This document shows positions 1 to 15,085 of a stretch of DNA of 64,000 nucleotides, in pieces. Source of the DNA: Himantopus leucocephalus. Lineage: Eukaryota; Chordata; Aves; Charadriiformes; Recurvirostridae. The stretch is taken from assembly GCA_003993805.1 (NCBI GenBank), contig RSEF01000019.1, positions 10,297,184 to 10,361,183 on the forward strand, given 5' to 3'. Numbering within the stretch: the stretch's first letter is position 1; each line of letters opens with the position of its first letter. The notes below the pieces were generated by a model. The model was not told where the DNA came from. It ran no database searches and saw only the letters and a list, made by a program, of their open reading frames with translations. The translations under genes were made by a program, and so were the position numbers.

Positions 1-1140
1 TTTTTTTTTTTTTTTAAGTACATTTGTACTTTCTCCAATTCCTTAAGTTTCCACAGACTGACTGCTAGCACACAATGCTGCCTCAACCTCAGCTTAGGAG
101 GAATCTTCTCAAACCTTACCATAACCTATTAAAAAAAAAAAAAGCCCAACCAATTCTATATATAGATGTATCTCCACCATTTCTGTAAGACTTTCTCTCC
201 TATTTTCAGTAACTCACCTCACAGCCAAAAATCCTGATCAAGACAAAAATGTACCTACTTATCATTTTGGGGTAAATAGGCAAATTACCTTTACAATTCA
301 GTCAAGGACACAATAACAGAAAGCAAGCTGGTGGTTTCCTGCCTGGTAACGCAGAGTTCATCCTATGCTTTTATTTGCAGACTTTTTTTTTTTTTTTAAG
401 TAGCACAGAAGATCACTAGATAATTTGTACAGAGCATCTTATGACTGAAATATAAAAAAATACCTATACCTCAATGCTCAGAACTGTTGTCCTGCATTCA
501 GAGAGAATCAGTGAAGTCTTTGAGATACAGATACAGCAAGGAAATAACAGCTTCTCTTAAAGCTAGTATTGATATCCCTTCCTTTTTTTTGTGTACTTTC
601 ACAATTACGGTCAGTTGTTGTTGCATGTGCATACATAAGACCTAAGAGCAGAGGACAGAATTTTAACAGAAAATTCTGCAAACAAAATCCTATCTCTACC
701 AAAAATCTCATTTTCTTGCCTGACCCCGAATATGACGTTATTCCATTAATATTTCTAATTAACTTAATTTCATTAAAGTCCTAATCACAGAACTTAAATA
801 TCAATAATCCAGTTTCCAACTGATCTCTGAATATAGATGTTATAAAGTGCCATCAGAATGAGCATTCTTTGAATTTTGATCTGAACACACCAGAATTCAG
901 TCATAATGAGTTCCAATAATGTAAGCAACTTCAAAAATAAAATAAATGAGAGAGACACACTCTTTGGAAGTAATGCTATTTTAAGCAACCTTCTGTCCTC
1001 ACCTATGCTCCATTCAAATACATTTGTATAAAACCTAAAATTTAGATATACATGAGGTTTCTACATCTCCACTAGCAAATCTTAAAATACCTTCTTGATA
1101 AAAAGGTAATTAGGTCTGTTTTTTCCTCCACATTAGTACT

Positions 1141-1215
1141 TACATAGAGCTTTATATCTTCAAAGTGCTTCACAAACATTAGCTGCATTAGAACCTCACT
1201 AATCCACTCTTCACT
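1141..1215. repeat. Possible ancient L3/MIR-like remnant
   Basis: The segment with TTCAAAGTGCTTCACAAAC followed by ATTAGCTGCATTAGAACCTC resembles the common 3' end shared by old CR1/L3 and MIR-type elements (a 'caaagtgctttacaaa...attaatcctcac' pattern). The match is short and made from memory, so this is a weak call. Confidence 0.3.
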
Positions 1216-2060
1216 AGATTGCATACTTCAAATCAGCACCACGCTAAGGCTGAAAGGCAAGGAGACTGCAACATCAGAAGCAAAAAGGAAGTCTCCAACT
1301 AAAAAACCCTATAGCCCATTTTAAAGTAAATTCAAAAAAGCATCCAAATGTTTCAGCTGAAAGACAGTATGTTGGGTTTTTTGCGGGGTGTTTTTTTGTT
1401 TTGTTTTATAATTACTATCTCATATTTGCCTAGATTGTCTTTGTAAGTTACTTCTGAGTTGAGCCATGAGTGGCTAACCAAGTCAAAGCACTGATAACCC
1501 TACCAAAATATTTACCATATCCTTATAAACTATATACTTTCTACTGCCATTTCCTAGATAAGGAAAATGGATATTGCAAAGTAAAATTACTGTCCCAAAA
1601 CTAATGGCTGTCATAATTCAGATTTACCATTTCTCTTTCAATAGAGTAGAACACACCTTGTTTAGGAGCACAAACACATCAACTACAGTTTTAAGTTTTT
1701 ACTTAATATGCATCATTGTTTCGGGCTGTTATAAAATGTTTGCCAAAAATTGGTACATATTGGCCAGCACCAAGAATCCTTCAGAGCATTTTGACCAAGA
1801 ATCAATATATCGTGACTGGGAACTGATGCTCAGTTCCCTACTGATGCATCATAGCTGCCCAAATAGAAGCATCTCCAAATAGTTATTCTTCACTGAAGAT
1901 TATTTTGGTATGCCATTTAAATAAATTTAAAGCATCAAAGAAGTTCCTTTTTAAAAGGTGACAGTAGCCTTCTATAGTAAATTCTTGGGCTGGAGAACAC
2001 ATTTACAATTAAATAGGTTCTTCTGGAAATAAAAATTTAAATGGAAAATGTTTTAAGGTG

Positions 2061-2079
2061 ACACACACACACACACACG
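2061..2079. repeat. (CA)n microsatellite
   Basis: About nine CA dinucleotides in a row in MED13 intron 3. Confidence 0.9.
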
Positions 2080-5000
2080 CCAAGACCTTTTGTATTCACT
2101 TATTTGTTTGTTGATGGGGTTTTTTCCCCCTTTCACCAGGTTGAGAGACAACACTATAGCAACCAGCACAGGACAGAAAACAAAACCTAACTGCCAAAGA
2201 ATAAGTCTTGAGGAATTAAACACCTGACCACATGCTCAACGTGCACTACATCGTCCTCTATTCTACGATACATTACAGCATATGCTTTGTTCTTTGTCAG
2301 GCAACCCTCTAGGGCTTTTCATCACGGAGAAGAAAGAGTGAAGCTGCCAAGCCACTTGAGGCTTTCTGAGCTAACAGAAGAAAAGCAGAAGCAACTCCCT
2401 CAAGACAACCCATCTACCACCTTTCCTTTGTACGTGCTTGTTCAGAATAGTTCTTTGTGACTATATACATCTTCCAGGTATAGCCATAACACTGCAATGC
2501 ACTAACGAAGAGAAGCTTTCTATGCAGCCACCTTCACACCTATGCTGCTTCAACAGCCAGTCTTATTTTTAAACATGGCATCTTCAATTTCCACTCACCA
2601 TCCATAATCCTGAATTACGGAACTCCACAATCTTAATTCAGACTAGAAAGGAGCAGGAAATTAAGTATGCATTTGTTGTAATATGCAAAATATAAAATAA
2701 GTAAAATAATACAATCAGATTGTTATATTAACAGGGCACCAAAAATAATCGCCAGGAAAAAATTTGAGTTTTCTTGATTTAAGAAATGAAAGAAAAAGGA
2801 AAAAAACACCCCACAAGGCAAGTACACAAATTGTGTCAATTATTAAATACTTCAGGAGCTTTCTTTAGTTTTGTTTTAGTTATTGGGGGGGGGTGTGTGT
2901 CTTGTTTTTTTAAGTGCTGGGGGCTGAAGGAAATAGAGGATAAGAGAAATAGTTCCTAGTTCTCTAGGAAGAACGTGCTATCATACATACTTACCACATC
3001 GCAGGACTACTTTTTTATGATAAGAGTTTGAATCATCAGTAATGAATTTACAAACATGCCTTTCTTGCCGTTGGCTACAAGTTCCCTTATAACATCAGGG
3101 TCTGTATCAGCCCCATCACACCGGGTCTCTACTTCAAGCAGACACAGTGGCATTAATATCCTTAATGCAAAGAAATCTAAACAAATGCACATCTGCATTT
3201 TCTAGGAAGTTGCATATTCTGTATCTTAACATGAAGTAATAAGATCTCAAAATACAGATGCTTCTCTAACTACTGACAAAAAGATGGAACATCAGACATT
3301 TTTCTAAGCATCTCCGAGTAACTCCCCATGGTCATGAAGGTAAATATAGCAGAAAGCCGATTTTGATGGTAACACAAAGCAAAAAACATAGCTAATAGCA
3401 AAGTAGAAAAAAAAACCTTCCAGTTCAAAGCACATCATTAATGACTACTGTCAAGAGGCTCTCCAAAATATTTTTCACATAGCTGAGGATGTTTTGATTT
3501 TAGTTAGACCTGCAAGTTAATATTTATTTATTCCATAACCAAGTTATGTGCACTGAAAGAAATACAAATGTAGTGAGTGACCTGTATTCCAGAATAAGCC
3601 ATATTCACCCTAAAGACTTCCACATTTTTAAATTAACTTCATTATTAATGAGCTTAGCTTCCTCCCAATAAAAACAAGGTTGAAACAAAAAATGATTTTT
3701 GTACACCACTAAAACTACAGCATGCCACCTTGCAAAGCAAAGCTGATTTTTTTTCAGAATGCAACTAGAAGTTTGTATCTATACACACAAAAGTATGTAT
3801 TTCTCCAGATACAACAATTACAAGCAATACTACAAAGTTTGCTCATGTTCCTGTATTTCAGAACTTAAATGAGACTAATAAACCCGTCGTCTTATATTTT
3901 AGCATCCTTTGATTATTGAGGATGCAAATCTCACTTATCTGAAATTGAGCTTTCACAATGAAATATACGTGTGCTATAAAGAATAAGAATCCAGAACATA
4001 TTTGCAAAGCAGATAATAGCTCGTCATTACTCTATTTCAAAGACAGTGTAACAGCTTTCAATATATTCCTCATTCTGAAACATTTACAAATATCTTGTTA
4101 AGCCAGATTTTTTTCAAAGTTCAAAATTGAAATGCATTATAAAATTTTCATTTAACAAAATCTGAAGTATCTGTATGTTTTTTGTATTATCTTATTGTTC
4201 AGGGAACAAAAAAAGCATAGATTTATTGTTGAAACCAAAAACCAAGAGCCATATCATTTTTTCATTTTTCCTGATGAACCAAGCACCACTGTAACTTACG
4301 CTAAATAAGAGAGAACTGCTTTGTGATGTAAAGTGCTAAATTTGTCTGCTTGTAGTCTCTGTAGCAACCCAATATTCCAAAGAGACAATCATGTGATCAA
4401 TGCTCTCAGCTCCTGCTGTTTATCCTGCACTGTCCTACTTACAGCAGCTCTCAATTCCAGCTGTCTACAGTAAAAGGAAAAACATCACCTGCTCTCCTGC
4501 CGGTACACGATGCCAGAACAGCCTCATTAGAGCTGTTGTAAAAAAATGTTGACATTGTTTGATTTAAAGATTAACATAGGGAGGAAATTTACACTGCAAA
4601 AAGAGTTGAGCAGACTTATTAGAAAATATTCCAACAGTATCAAGCAAGAGCCGCGTAGTTTCAGCTATTAAGGCTTCAAATTAAATATGTATAAATAAAT
4701 GCAAACCTGTGGCTACATGTTGTTCTTGTATACTCTCAAGTATGAAGAGGTTTTTGAGCTTTAGCACCCAGAAATCTCCTCATTCTGTTCCTTTGCAATT
4801 CACAGCGTCATCCTCGAGGGATCAAGCAGCAAAGTACCCTGTTCCTACTGAAAGAGGACCCCATGGGAAACAGGAAAAAGGTAGCCAAACATGGGGATAA
4901 GACAGAAAGGTGGGCTCAGGACTGAAAGCATAGCATTCCCTTTGTCTTCAGGGCAGCGAAGACCAAACAGACAATAGCTGATCTCTTTCAGAGTAACTGC

Positions 5001-8000
5001 TGTTACATTATCAACATAAACATTGCTGAAGTAGGCAGCAAGACCATTTCCATGGCCCAACTGAAAAAAAAAAAAATACACCACCACCAACCCCCGACAG
5101 ACCCAGCCATTCAAGGCTGCAGATTTGCCAACACACTTGCACCAAACTCAGGAATCACATCCATTGTGGCTGGTTTTGCCTCTTCCTCCCGGCAAGATGA
5201 GGTAGAGAGAAAAAAATACATCTGTTCACAACTATGATAAGCACACCTTCAAATCAAGATAACTACATGTACAAAGGCTTAAAAGTTTGGGGGTTTTTAT
5301 ATCTAGAACATTTTTCAGCAGTCATTGCCCATTAAGTCATATACTTATGATTTACATCAGGTAGATAAAATAGTATTTCCATGAAAAAATAAAATAACGG
5401 TGGGCTGGCGTTATAAAATCCTGTACCCAGACTAATGTTAAACAGCATTACCTGTGAAACCTGTGCAGCAAGTTTCACTTTGTAAATTATGATAAGCTTA
5501 TCACTTAGGATTTTCCAAGTGGGTTTTTGGTTGGGTGCGCTTTTTTTTTTTAAATTTGTTTTGGGTGTGTGGTGTTTTTTTCTGTATTTTGTTTCAGTGA
5601 ACTTGTTAGACACAAGTTCCGGTTTGCCACCCACTGCAATTGGTTATATTATTTCCTATATACAAGGGGAAAAAAAAAAAGCAACCATACAAGTAATACA
5701 GTAGCTTTCAGTAGTCTAGATTGTCAGGTGTCTATCAGATCCTCCCACAAAATCAGGATTACTCAATTATTTGCTTACTGGTATTTCAATTGTGTTAAAG
5801 TTTAGCAAGTTGTACTTATTACTAAAACTTCAAGAGAGATCCCTCCACGTAAGCACTTCATACTTTTGTTTCATTAGGACCATCAGATTAAATCTTCACT
5901 AAAGAATTGTACCTAAAATAGTGTTTAATCTGACAAATTTTCTAACCATATTTATTCCATGCATACACTACTATTTTAGCATCCAGTTGACAAGGGAAAA
6001 GTCTCATCCAAAGGCTGTTATTTGAGCAGTCTAACCAGAAAAGGTACACAGGCAGTTGGATGCAGCAGATCACAATCTCGGTCTCATACATTTAAAGGGT
6101 GGATACTTGAATAAAAGCATACACAGCCATATTTCTGAATGTGGTAATAAGAACACAATAGGTTGGAAAGGAGAAAAGAGAAAGACATTCCTATTTGTCA
6201 AACTTTGCCATTTAATATGCAGTTATTTAAACCACATTATTGAGCTTCTGTAATCTACCTTGCTTGAAGTGATTGAAAAAAGTTGTGACAAATACCAAGG
6301 CAATGATTTTTTTTTCCTGTTTGGTTACAACTAAGACCATTAGCAAAACCTTCTCTTTAGTCTTTTATTCTACTGTTGTTTTCCTGATGACCCCCACACC
6401 CATTCCAGAGAACTGAAAATCACCTACTTACAAACAGGCAACAACAAAAAACCCACTGCACCCGCTTTAGGGAGTTAGCTGCTCCATTCCTGTCCTATCT
6501 ATAAACAGAAATGGAACTAGCATACTTGAAAACCTCAGACAGTTTCCTCAGGCATGGTAATCGTGACTTGTTCTAACAGATCAAATATCACCAAATACAC
6601 AACTGTCTCACTTTTCTCAATGCTGGTTTTAGACTGGGGAGAAGTAAGGGAGGGAGGGAAGAGCAGGTCATGGTTGTTATGTTGCAGCCTTGTCAATATG
6701 CAGCATGTGACCGAACATTTGAGGCTTTTACTTTTTCCATAGCAAAATTTTTAAGATACATTAAATGATAATATGAGGTTAGTTTAATAAGTTTGTTTGT
6801 CTGCTTTAAGTGTTCAGAGTTTAATTATGTTTAATGATGTGACTCCTAAAACCATCTAATTCTTATTTTCTTGGTCATCTATTCACATGCCACAGTGGCA
6901 TCAGTTTATGAACATTAAGGACTATACTATTAAAGTTAAAATGTATGCAACGCAATGATGAAATTGACTTTTTTTTTAAATATAAAGTTATACAAGGAGG
7001 AAAAATAACACAGCAACAGACAGGAAGCCACGGCCACCTGAGGATCTGTCAGCACAGCCAAACACCTATTAGAAATCACAGCCTTATGACTGTAGCGCTA
7101 CCACATACATACAAAAAGCGCAACACAATTGATTTCTATTGTTGGGAGACCAGATAACAGAATCTGGAACCACACGCTTCCAAACAGAACTCAGAAAAAT
7201 CCAGATGGGATCAGCTTCAAATGAAAGAAATAGCTCTATCCGTGCATCCTTCAAAGAGAAAGTAAATGAAAAAGTGGGACTGAAGTCCTGCATATCACTC
7301 AACCACACCTCCAGAAAGCACACGTTAAGAAGTTGTCTCCACTGTCAAGAGCACTGACTGCTCAGACTCCAGTCAAAGTCTTTGAAACTAAAGATTGCCA
7401 GCAAGAACAACCAACCTTATCAAAATCTGTAGTTGTAATGCACAGAGAACAAGTCTACACAGCAGCCAGCCAAGCCTCAAAGTGCAGGGTAGTATAAACT
7501 ATGATCTGAAGACTTCATATCCCCAGCATACTAAGTGCCTCTAAATTATATAGGCACATGAATTCTATACTCAGGGTTTCTGAATGTTAATGCAAAGAAC
7601 AGTCTCAAAGAAAGCAAAGCATACATAGCAACACGAGATGGAAGTAGGCACTAAAGATAAGAGTAACAAGGTCTGAAACGAAGACAGACAGCACTCGTGC
7701 AGGGATACCAGAGAGCGGGGCAAAGCCTTCCTATTTGGGGGTACACGCAGTTTCTTCCTGTACTTCTCCCACTATTCATTGTTTTCTAAGACAGAAAGGA
7801 TGAGTAAAAATATATCAACACCGTCACAGGTAACATTTTTCTTCCTTAAGAATGAGATATACATTTAATCAACACAAGCAATATAGAGGAGTAATTACAA
7901 CCTTCCTCAACAGAAATGCTTTAATCCCTGCGACAGATGCAATACCCGCCACATTCGCCTGTAGCCACTTCTACATAGTAGAAGCACTACTTTTCAGGAA

Positions 8001-10372
8001 GACATATATATTTCCAAAAGAGGAAGAAACAGAAAGTCTGAAAAAGACTCTATTCTTCCTACATCAAGCACCTAGTATAACACGCTTTTGAGAACAGCAT
8101 TATGAATATTACCATTCCTATTACTTGAAAGATAGCAAAAGTGCCCAACAGACAAAAATATAGCTTCAAAAATGTTCTGTTTCTTAAGGTATGTGTATCT
8201 GTAATCATGAACGGAAGAATGGCTTTGGGGAGGGGTTGTTGGCAGTTTGTTTTGTTTTTTAATTAAGTCAGCCATACCTACAAAAAAAGATAAACATAGT
8301 GTACGTCTTGCTGGTTAACTGGATCCTAAGAAAGGAAAAATATGCAAAAGTTGTTTAGAACAGAAAAACTAAACCTTAATACCAGTTGTCTGTTAAGAAA
8401 TGTATTAGCACCCTGGGTGCAACATCCAGAGCGTTTTCTAGGCAGGCTGCAAGTCCTTTTATGTTGAGTTTGCTGCAGTGCCATGCTTCACATTTGATGA
8501 GAGAGAAACGCCCCTTTGGACTAGAGGCATATTCCAATTTATACAAGAGACCAAAATCCACTCAAACCATTCCACTTGACATTTTCTCCTTAACCAGAGT
8601 GACACACTTTCTAGCCACAGAGGTGGTATCACAAAGCTCTTATTTCAATCATTTGGGTTTCTCCCACAGGAAGTTGCTGGGAGCAGTGGAGAACTGAACC
8701 GATACCTCTGAACAGCCTAACTTTCCAGAGAGTATAGATTATCCAAATTATAGATATTCCTAGAAGGGATGAGCGAAATATGCCAAGAGTATGCACATCT
8801 GTTAACCATTCCCATCACTTCATTTCATAAAAGCCAGTAATCAGACTATCACATGGTATTGAGCTATCCGGTATGAAACATTGAGATTTCTCCACAAAGA
8901 AATTGTTTTACACAGGTCTGTGTAAATCTTTCTATGTTATTTTTTCCAGTAGTTCTAGACTTCTTATGATGAAGTTGTTGCGTGGGTAAGCACACAATTC
9001 CTTCAGTTATTTTCCTTAGGCATGCTGACCTTCTGACCTTCTTGAAAAAAGAATCAGAGTCTTCAAATTAAACAAACACCACTATTTTATTTTAAAAGCT
9101 TTCCTTAGCTTTTGCAGCTGCTGCAGAGAGCTTTATAGGATTACTGTAAGAGATGCCATGACATAACTAATACTAGTTTCAAATGGCAATTTGGAAAACC
9201 AGTTCCTCAAATGAGGAAACCCCAGACTGTGCCAAGACAATATTGTCCTAAATAGTTAAAAGTAAACTCTTTACTATTGACTTATAGCAACAACACACAG
9301 AAGAAATGGATGGACAAGGACGCCCCAGAGGGGGAACATTTGTCCTGACCAGCATGGAGAAAGAGATGCCTAGAACTAAACGACAATTTTATACATAAAT
9401 TGAAAGCAGCAGTTCACAGCTACTAATAGAAACACACACAAACATGTGCTTCTGCTTCTTTTGCTCCCAAACAGCTCAAATTTTCTTTCAAGTTTAAATT
9501 TATTGCAGAAGATACCAACAATGGCCAACTCCACACCCAAAGAGCAAAGCCACTGATCTCAAAATTTCCTGCATGCAAGATTTAACACATACATACACAC
9601 ACACAAACCCCCATACACACAAAAAAACCCCATCATCTAAGCTTTAAATTACTTTGTATTTTAAAAGCTGATTTGAGAATAGCGATTAAACTTGTTCCAG
9701 CTAACCTACTTTTTATTCATTTCATTATTTATTGCTAGGCAACATAGACCGTGTCAAACCATGTTAGAACCATGAGAAGAAGTCCTTCCAATTTAGATCA
9801 AAAAAATCTCTTCTTGCCCTTCTCCCCGTCAATGTGGAGGCCACATGTATTCTTATAACACCAGTGCTCCCAGACAACCTTCTTTCTGATCAGAAGCTGA
9901 CATTTCAAACTCTCTTCTCAACATCTCCCAAAAGATGTAATTTATCCAAACCTCACATGGTGCCTGTAAATAGCTCTCTAGATGCTACTTGCCCAAAGAA
10001 TGAGTCTTTCCTAGTATTTACAATTAGAATTAGTCCCAGTCAGTACACTGGCAAGTCCACAGCAGGTATCTCTTCACACAGTTATTCTTTTCTTCCTCTC
10101 TAGAAGACTCTAGCTTCTTTTCCAGTATCGCTCTTATCCATGGTCTGTATCTGGGTACCAGCACAGAAAACACTGCCTACTACCTTTAGTGTTACTTTCT
10201 TTTGTCATAAGGAAGTTTTGAAGAAATCCAAAAAGGAAGACAAACAAGAAAGATCTGAGATCCAGGTTCCCAAACAAATCATAAACAAAGTGCTCTTAAT
10301 TAAATGTTTCTTCTAGCACAAAGCCTAAATAAACCGCGTAACTTCTTTAATAAAGCAAAATAAAACATCCTA

Positions 10373-10567
<195 letters not shown>

Positions 10568-11821
10568 TTAACATTGAATTCCATCCTATTATTTCATGCA
10601 CATATCACAATATCCTTTTGTCTCCCACAAGCTTTTAAGACATTCACAGCACCACATGCAACCAAAAAAAGCCTGTAACGTTCAGATAATAACTCTACTC
10701 ATGTTATAATAGTATAACTGCTAAAAGTAATCAGCTATAAAAATATCCTGTCTCCCACAAGAAAAAAAAAAAAGATTCAACAGCTATTTGTACACAAAAG
10801 GAAACAGCTAGCACCAGTGCGTTATATATTTCAGCCTGCAAGATCACTGTATACTGATTTGTCTGCAAGATGGCTTATGTTTTGGGTAATCTGAATTACT
10901 TATCCTGAAGAGTTAGCTGACAATTATGCTTAAAAATAAATTGCCTAAAGCCAAATATTTAATATATCCTAGTGTCTTTAGCCACCATTGACTGAGGAAA
11001 GCTGGACACGAATATAATTGATGAACTGACTCTTAACGTTCATGAATTTGCTAGAGGAGGGGGAAAAAAGATACCCAGAAAACTGGTAAAATCAATCTGA
11101 TTTTTCCCCAGAAGAGTTTCATAACTGCAATTTTTCTTTTTAATTCAAAATAAAATAAAAAAAATATTTAAGCAGGCTAATCCTGTTTTCTTATCTACAC
11201 GTATAACAGAAGAGGAAAACAGAAAGCAGAAAGACAAAGCCCAGTTCATACTGATAGGATTCTGAAGTGAAACACTCAGATCTTATGTGGCCCACAAATC
11301 AAACACAGTCATGGAATCCAACTTACACAAGCCAAGCTGATTTGCCAAATAGGAAAGCAAGATTCATTACAAGAAGCTGTAATCTCTTCAACCGCTCTGG
11401 CTCGTAATCAGTGTTTGAACATAGTTTACGGGCCCTAGAAGTATATGCACCAGTCCAAAGAATTACAATGGCACTACAATTACATTCCACAAGTAAAATG
11501 AGGGACATCTGAAAGTTCCTGTAGTACTTCTCAGTATATACGTGATATCGTTCATTCCCAGCAACACACTAATACAGAGGATAATATAAGAGAACTCGAG
11601 ATCTTGTCCTTAAATTACTGGCAATCAGGTCTTATCTTTATGCCTACAATTCCTTGTATATCATGTTTTACATGTATCCCTAAGGGTCTGCTGCTGGTCT
11701 CCTTGGACTAACCTAGCATAGTTATTCTTATAGTGCCGTTGCTTTTATACTCCAGGTAGCAGCAGAGACTAGAAGATTGTCTGACATAGATAAGGAGACA
11801 TATTTTTACTTCAGTCTCTGG

Positions 11822-12060
11822 ATAGTCATGGAATAATTTAGGTTGAAAGGGACCTGTGGAGGTCATCTGCTCCAACCCCCCTCAGAGCTCAAAGTTAGAA
11901 CAGGTTGCTCATACCTCACGTTCACTGCCCCTCATGCCTTCTCTGCACACCTCCAAGAAGCGAGGCTTGGGTTTAGATTTACTTTAGTACAACAGGTCTT
12001 ACAATAGCAACCTGTCTGTCCACCTCTCCTTCACAGAGGATTTTGGTTCAAACAGCTTTC
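11822..12060 (-). mobile_element. CR1 LINE fragment, 5'-truncated and decayed
   Basis: The plus strand reads as the reverse complement of a CR1 3' tail: GGTTGAAAGGGACC, then GGTCATCTGCTCCAACCCCC, then AACAGGTTGCTCA, with weaker similarity to the following CR1 segment (CACACCTCCAAGAAG; GCAACCTGT near 12010). The element is therefore in minus orientation, the same as MED13. It is clearly decayed and has no ORF. CR1 is the dominant retroposon of birds and this supports a sauropsid host. The far end is uncertain. Confidence 0.8.
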
Positions 12061-15019
12061 CACTGGTTTGCTCGATGGTCAGAAAATCTCAGTAATACAG
12101 CCAAGTCCTTGCATTTTAAATCTCCCTTTGAAATAAGCCCCTTCACCTTTATCTGGAAGCCACTTACAAGCTTAAAAGGTTGCAATAGTATTAACTAAAG
12201 TCTCAATATCCTTAAATTAGAGAGCATGTAGAAAACCAGACACCTAAGAGTTTTATTTAGGAGAAAAAAAAAAAACCCTTACAGATTATTACAACAAACA
12301 ATATTTAAGACAAAGATGATAGCGAAAAGAATTTCAAGATACTACTGCAATCAGAACATGGTGGTCATTTGTATATTGCTAGATTCCACACAAGTAAAAG
12401 TACATTTCCACTCAAGATCAGCATTGTGAGTTAAAGAAAATTACTCCCAGTATCCTTCTCTGAGGGACAGAATAAGAGTAAACAGACCTGCCGCATAATT
12501 TATGTGAGGTGTGCATCATTACAGATGAATCATTACATGAAATGATTTTCTGGTAAAGACAAGGAAAAGCAAGGAACCGCATTTCCTAAGTAAGAGACCT
12601 CACCATGAGTTTCCCGCCCCACCACCCTATTCCAGTTTTGAAGTTCAGCAAAAACTTGTTTTTAAAAACCATAAAGCTACAAGATAATACAGTAACTCAC
12701 TAGAGAAACATCGTACAAGAAGCTTGTAACAAAAAGCAACAAAGGTCCAAAGTCAAAGGGTATAAAATGTTTGTGCCAAGAGGACACATTTTTCCCCAGC
12801 TCAGAGATCTGTAGACATACAGAAAGGCGCAGCCCCATCCCACCGGCAGCTTTGCTGTTCAGCACACACCGCTCAACTGGTGGCAAACAAGCAGCTCGAT
12901 AGAGCAAACATTAACTACAAGGCTTAATGATATTGGACTTTAACTGCACAATAAACTCCACACCATTTCAAAGGTTAAATGGTTGGTTTCTATATGGCTC
13001 GCGTAATTTAAAAAAATCATTTTAAGACCATCCCCTGCATCAATTACCTATTATAAGAGGAAATACAGCAATTTCCAGCCTTTATGCCTAATTTTGTTTT
13101 GACGTTAGTATATCAGTGAGAAGAAAGATGCTGAAATCGTAAAGATACAGAAGTGTAATTCAAAGCTTGTATTTGGATGGTCATACTGTGGACACAAAGG
13201 AGACGTTTCAATTTTCTGAAGACACTACAAAGTGCTAGGTATTTCATTTAACGTTAATAGCTGTGCTGACAACCAAGTTATGAACAAAACTTTACATGCA
13301 AGAACTTGCCACAAGATTGTCATTCTTAAGAGCTCTCCCAGCTGTCTTAGTTTATTGCTGAAACAGAGAGCTCTTAGATGAGCATATTATGTCTTACACT
13401 TTCCCCACATAAGATAGAAATTACAATTAAAACTCTAATATTTAAAAAGATAGCCTGCTGTAAGCATGCCTCCTGATCAGGAAGAACGTCTGGTACCCAA
13501 AATAAGACCACCTGTTCAAACTGAACTGCCTCTTGCTACTGAAAGGGAAGGTTAAATAAGACGACAGTTAAAGATACCCTCATCTCAGAACATTATTCAA
13601 ATTCATGCAAAAAAAAAAAAGCAGTAAGTGTTCTGTGTCTTTTTGCAGTCCATTTAGTCAGTCCTCCCTCCCCCTTTTTCAGATTGGCGGATGGAAGGAG
13701 AGAAATGTGACACCTGCTCTCATCTCCCTACTATTTTTCTTTTTCATTCAAATTATTGTTTCTCAGTATCAGAAAAATCCTCCTACTTAACAGAAGTTAT
13801 ACAAAGTAAACAATTTTTTAAAAGATAGGAGAGGAAGATGAACTTTTGTCTTCCCATCTTCCTTAACACAATAACTTCAAATGTTCAATCTGATAGTACC
13901 AATAAACCAAAATAAGTTGCTGACTCATTTTAAGAAGGTGTTAAGCCACAATTTCACTTTAGACGAGTGTTATCCACAGAAGTGCTCTGTCAACCTGAAG
14001 GTTACAAATATGTTATTTTTGATGAGTTCTCTTTGGTGTCCAAACCACTCAACTCCTCTGTGACATGCTTTTATGTCAATCCATTAAACAAGTTATACAC
14101 ATATCATCCCACTATCATAGTTCCCTCTCTCTTTACACCACATATTAGGCTGAGAATTTTCCTTAAATTAGGCTAAAAAGACATCAGGAAATGAAGAATT
14201 AATGGAAACAATGGAGAGGAAAAAGCAGTTTTCATACTACACATAAATAACAAACTTTCTCAGTCAACACTTCCTTGATACTACCACCATCCAATTTTAA
14301 TGAAACAGTTGTAGGAGACTATTTGCTTTCAGTACTTTTATGTTCCACTTTACATTCTTCATACGGTTCACCTGAAAATAGTAAAGTTCGTTTTTACTGA
14401 TTATGCCCTTCCATCTTTCTGGTGCCCTCAGACAAGCATACTGTGAGGCAGGAGTTTGGAAGCACACTCAGAATACAAAAGCCTTGCAATTTTTAGCGAA
14501 TTCTGAAAAAGCAGTATCTTCAAACATTTTTATCTCATTCAAGTAACATGTTTTAAACCATATTTGTTACCCACCAATCTTTAGCCAAATTTATTAATCA
14601 AGGATTGCTAACAAATAAACAGATCTTTGCTTAATGTATTTTTTTGCAAGAATACCAACTTTGAATTTCTTAATCTATATTGCAACAGATAAATATACAG
14701 TACTAAAAATGATATTTTCAAGAACACTTTTAAAGAACGTGGACTTTCCCCCTTCTTCCTTTTAGCATATAGCTGGCCACATCAGCAAAACATCAGTAAG
14801 CATCAACTCTTGAAAAGGCTGAATATGTTTACCGTACCATTAAAAATATCTTACTACTGCTCAATGAACCTCTAAAATAAATGATGCAAAGAAACAAACC
14901 ACAGTCAAACCTCCACTCCGGACTACAAGTCTCCCCCCACCACAATTACTTCAACTGCAGAGGAAAAATCCATTCTGTAGTACCATGACTGAGACACATC
15001 TTTTAAAAGTACTACTTAC

Positions 15020-15085
15020 CTTCTTCGGCTTCCTTTCTGTCATCATTTGACAGCATGCCAGTTATAGAAATAGACTGATGCAAAA
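15020..15085 (-). other. MED13: Candidate 66-nt cassette exon in MED13 intron 2
   Basis: On the minus strand a stretch ends in a consensus donor (GAAG then GTAAGT). An AG that follows TTGATTGTATAAATC lies 66 nt upstream. Entering with the leftover G of exon 2 gives an open 22-codon insert, VLHQSISITG followed by MLSNDDRKEAEE, which also leaves one G. Exon 3 is therefore still read in frame (...[14 protein letters not shown]). This is the only upstream AG I found that keeps the frame: a TGA lies just before it, and the other nearby AGs are in the wrong phase. The polypyrimidine tract is weak. I do not recognise it as a known exon. It could be chance. Confidence 0.4.

Noticed and set aside
3007..3198. 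Minus-strand frame with VETRCDGADTDPDVIRELVA, considered as a MED13 exon
   Set aside because: It does not match the expected MED13 sequence after exon 3, and I saw no suitable acceptor and donor pair in phase.
9331..9355. Plus-strand similarity to a few bases of expected MED13 exon 4 (GAACATTTGTCCTG)
   Set aside because: It is on the wrong strand for MED13 and the similarity stops after about 14 bases.
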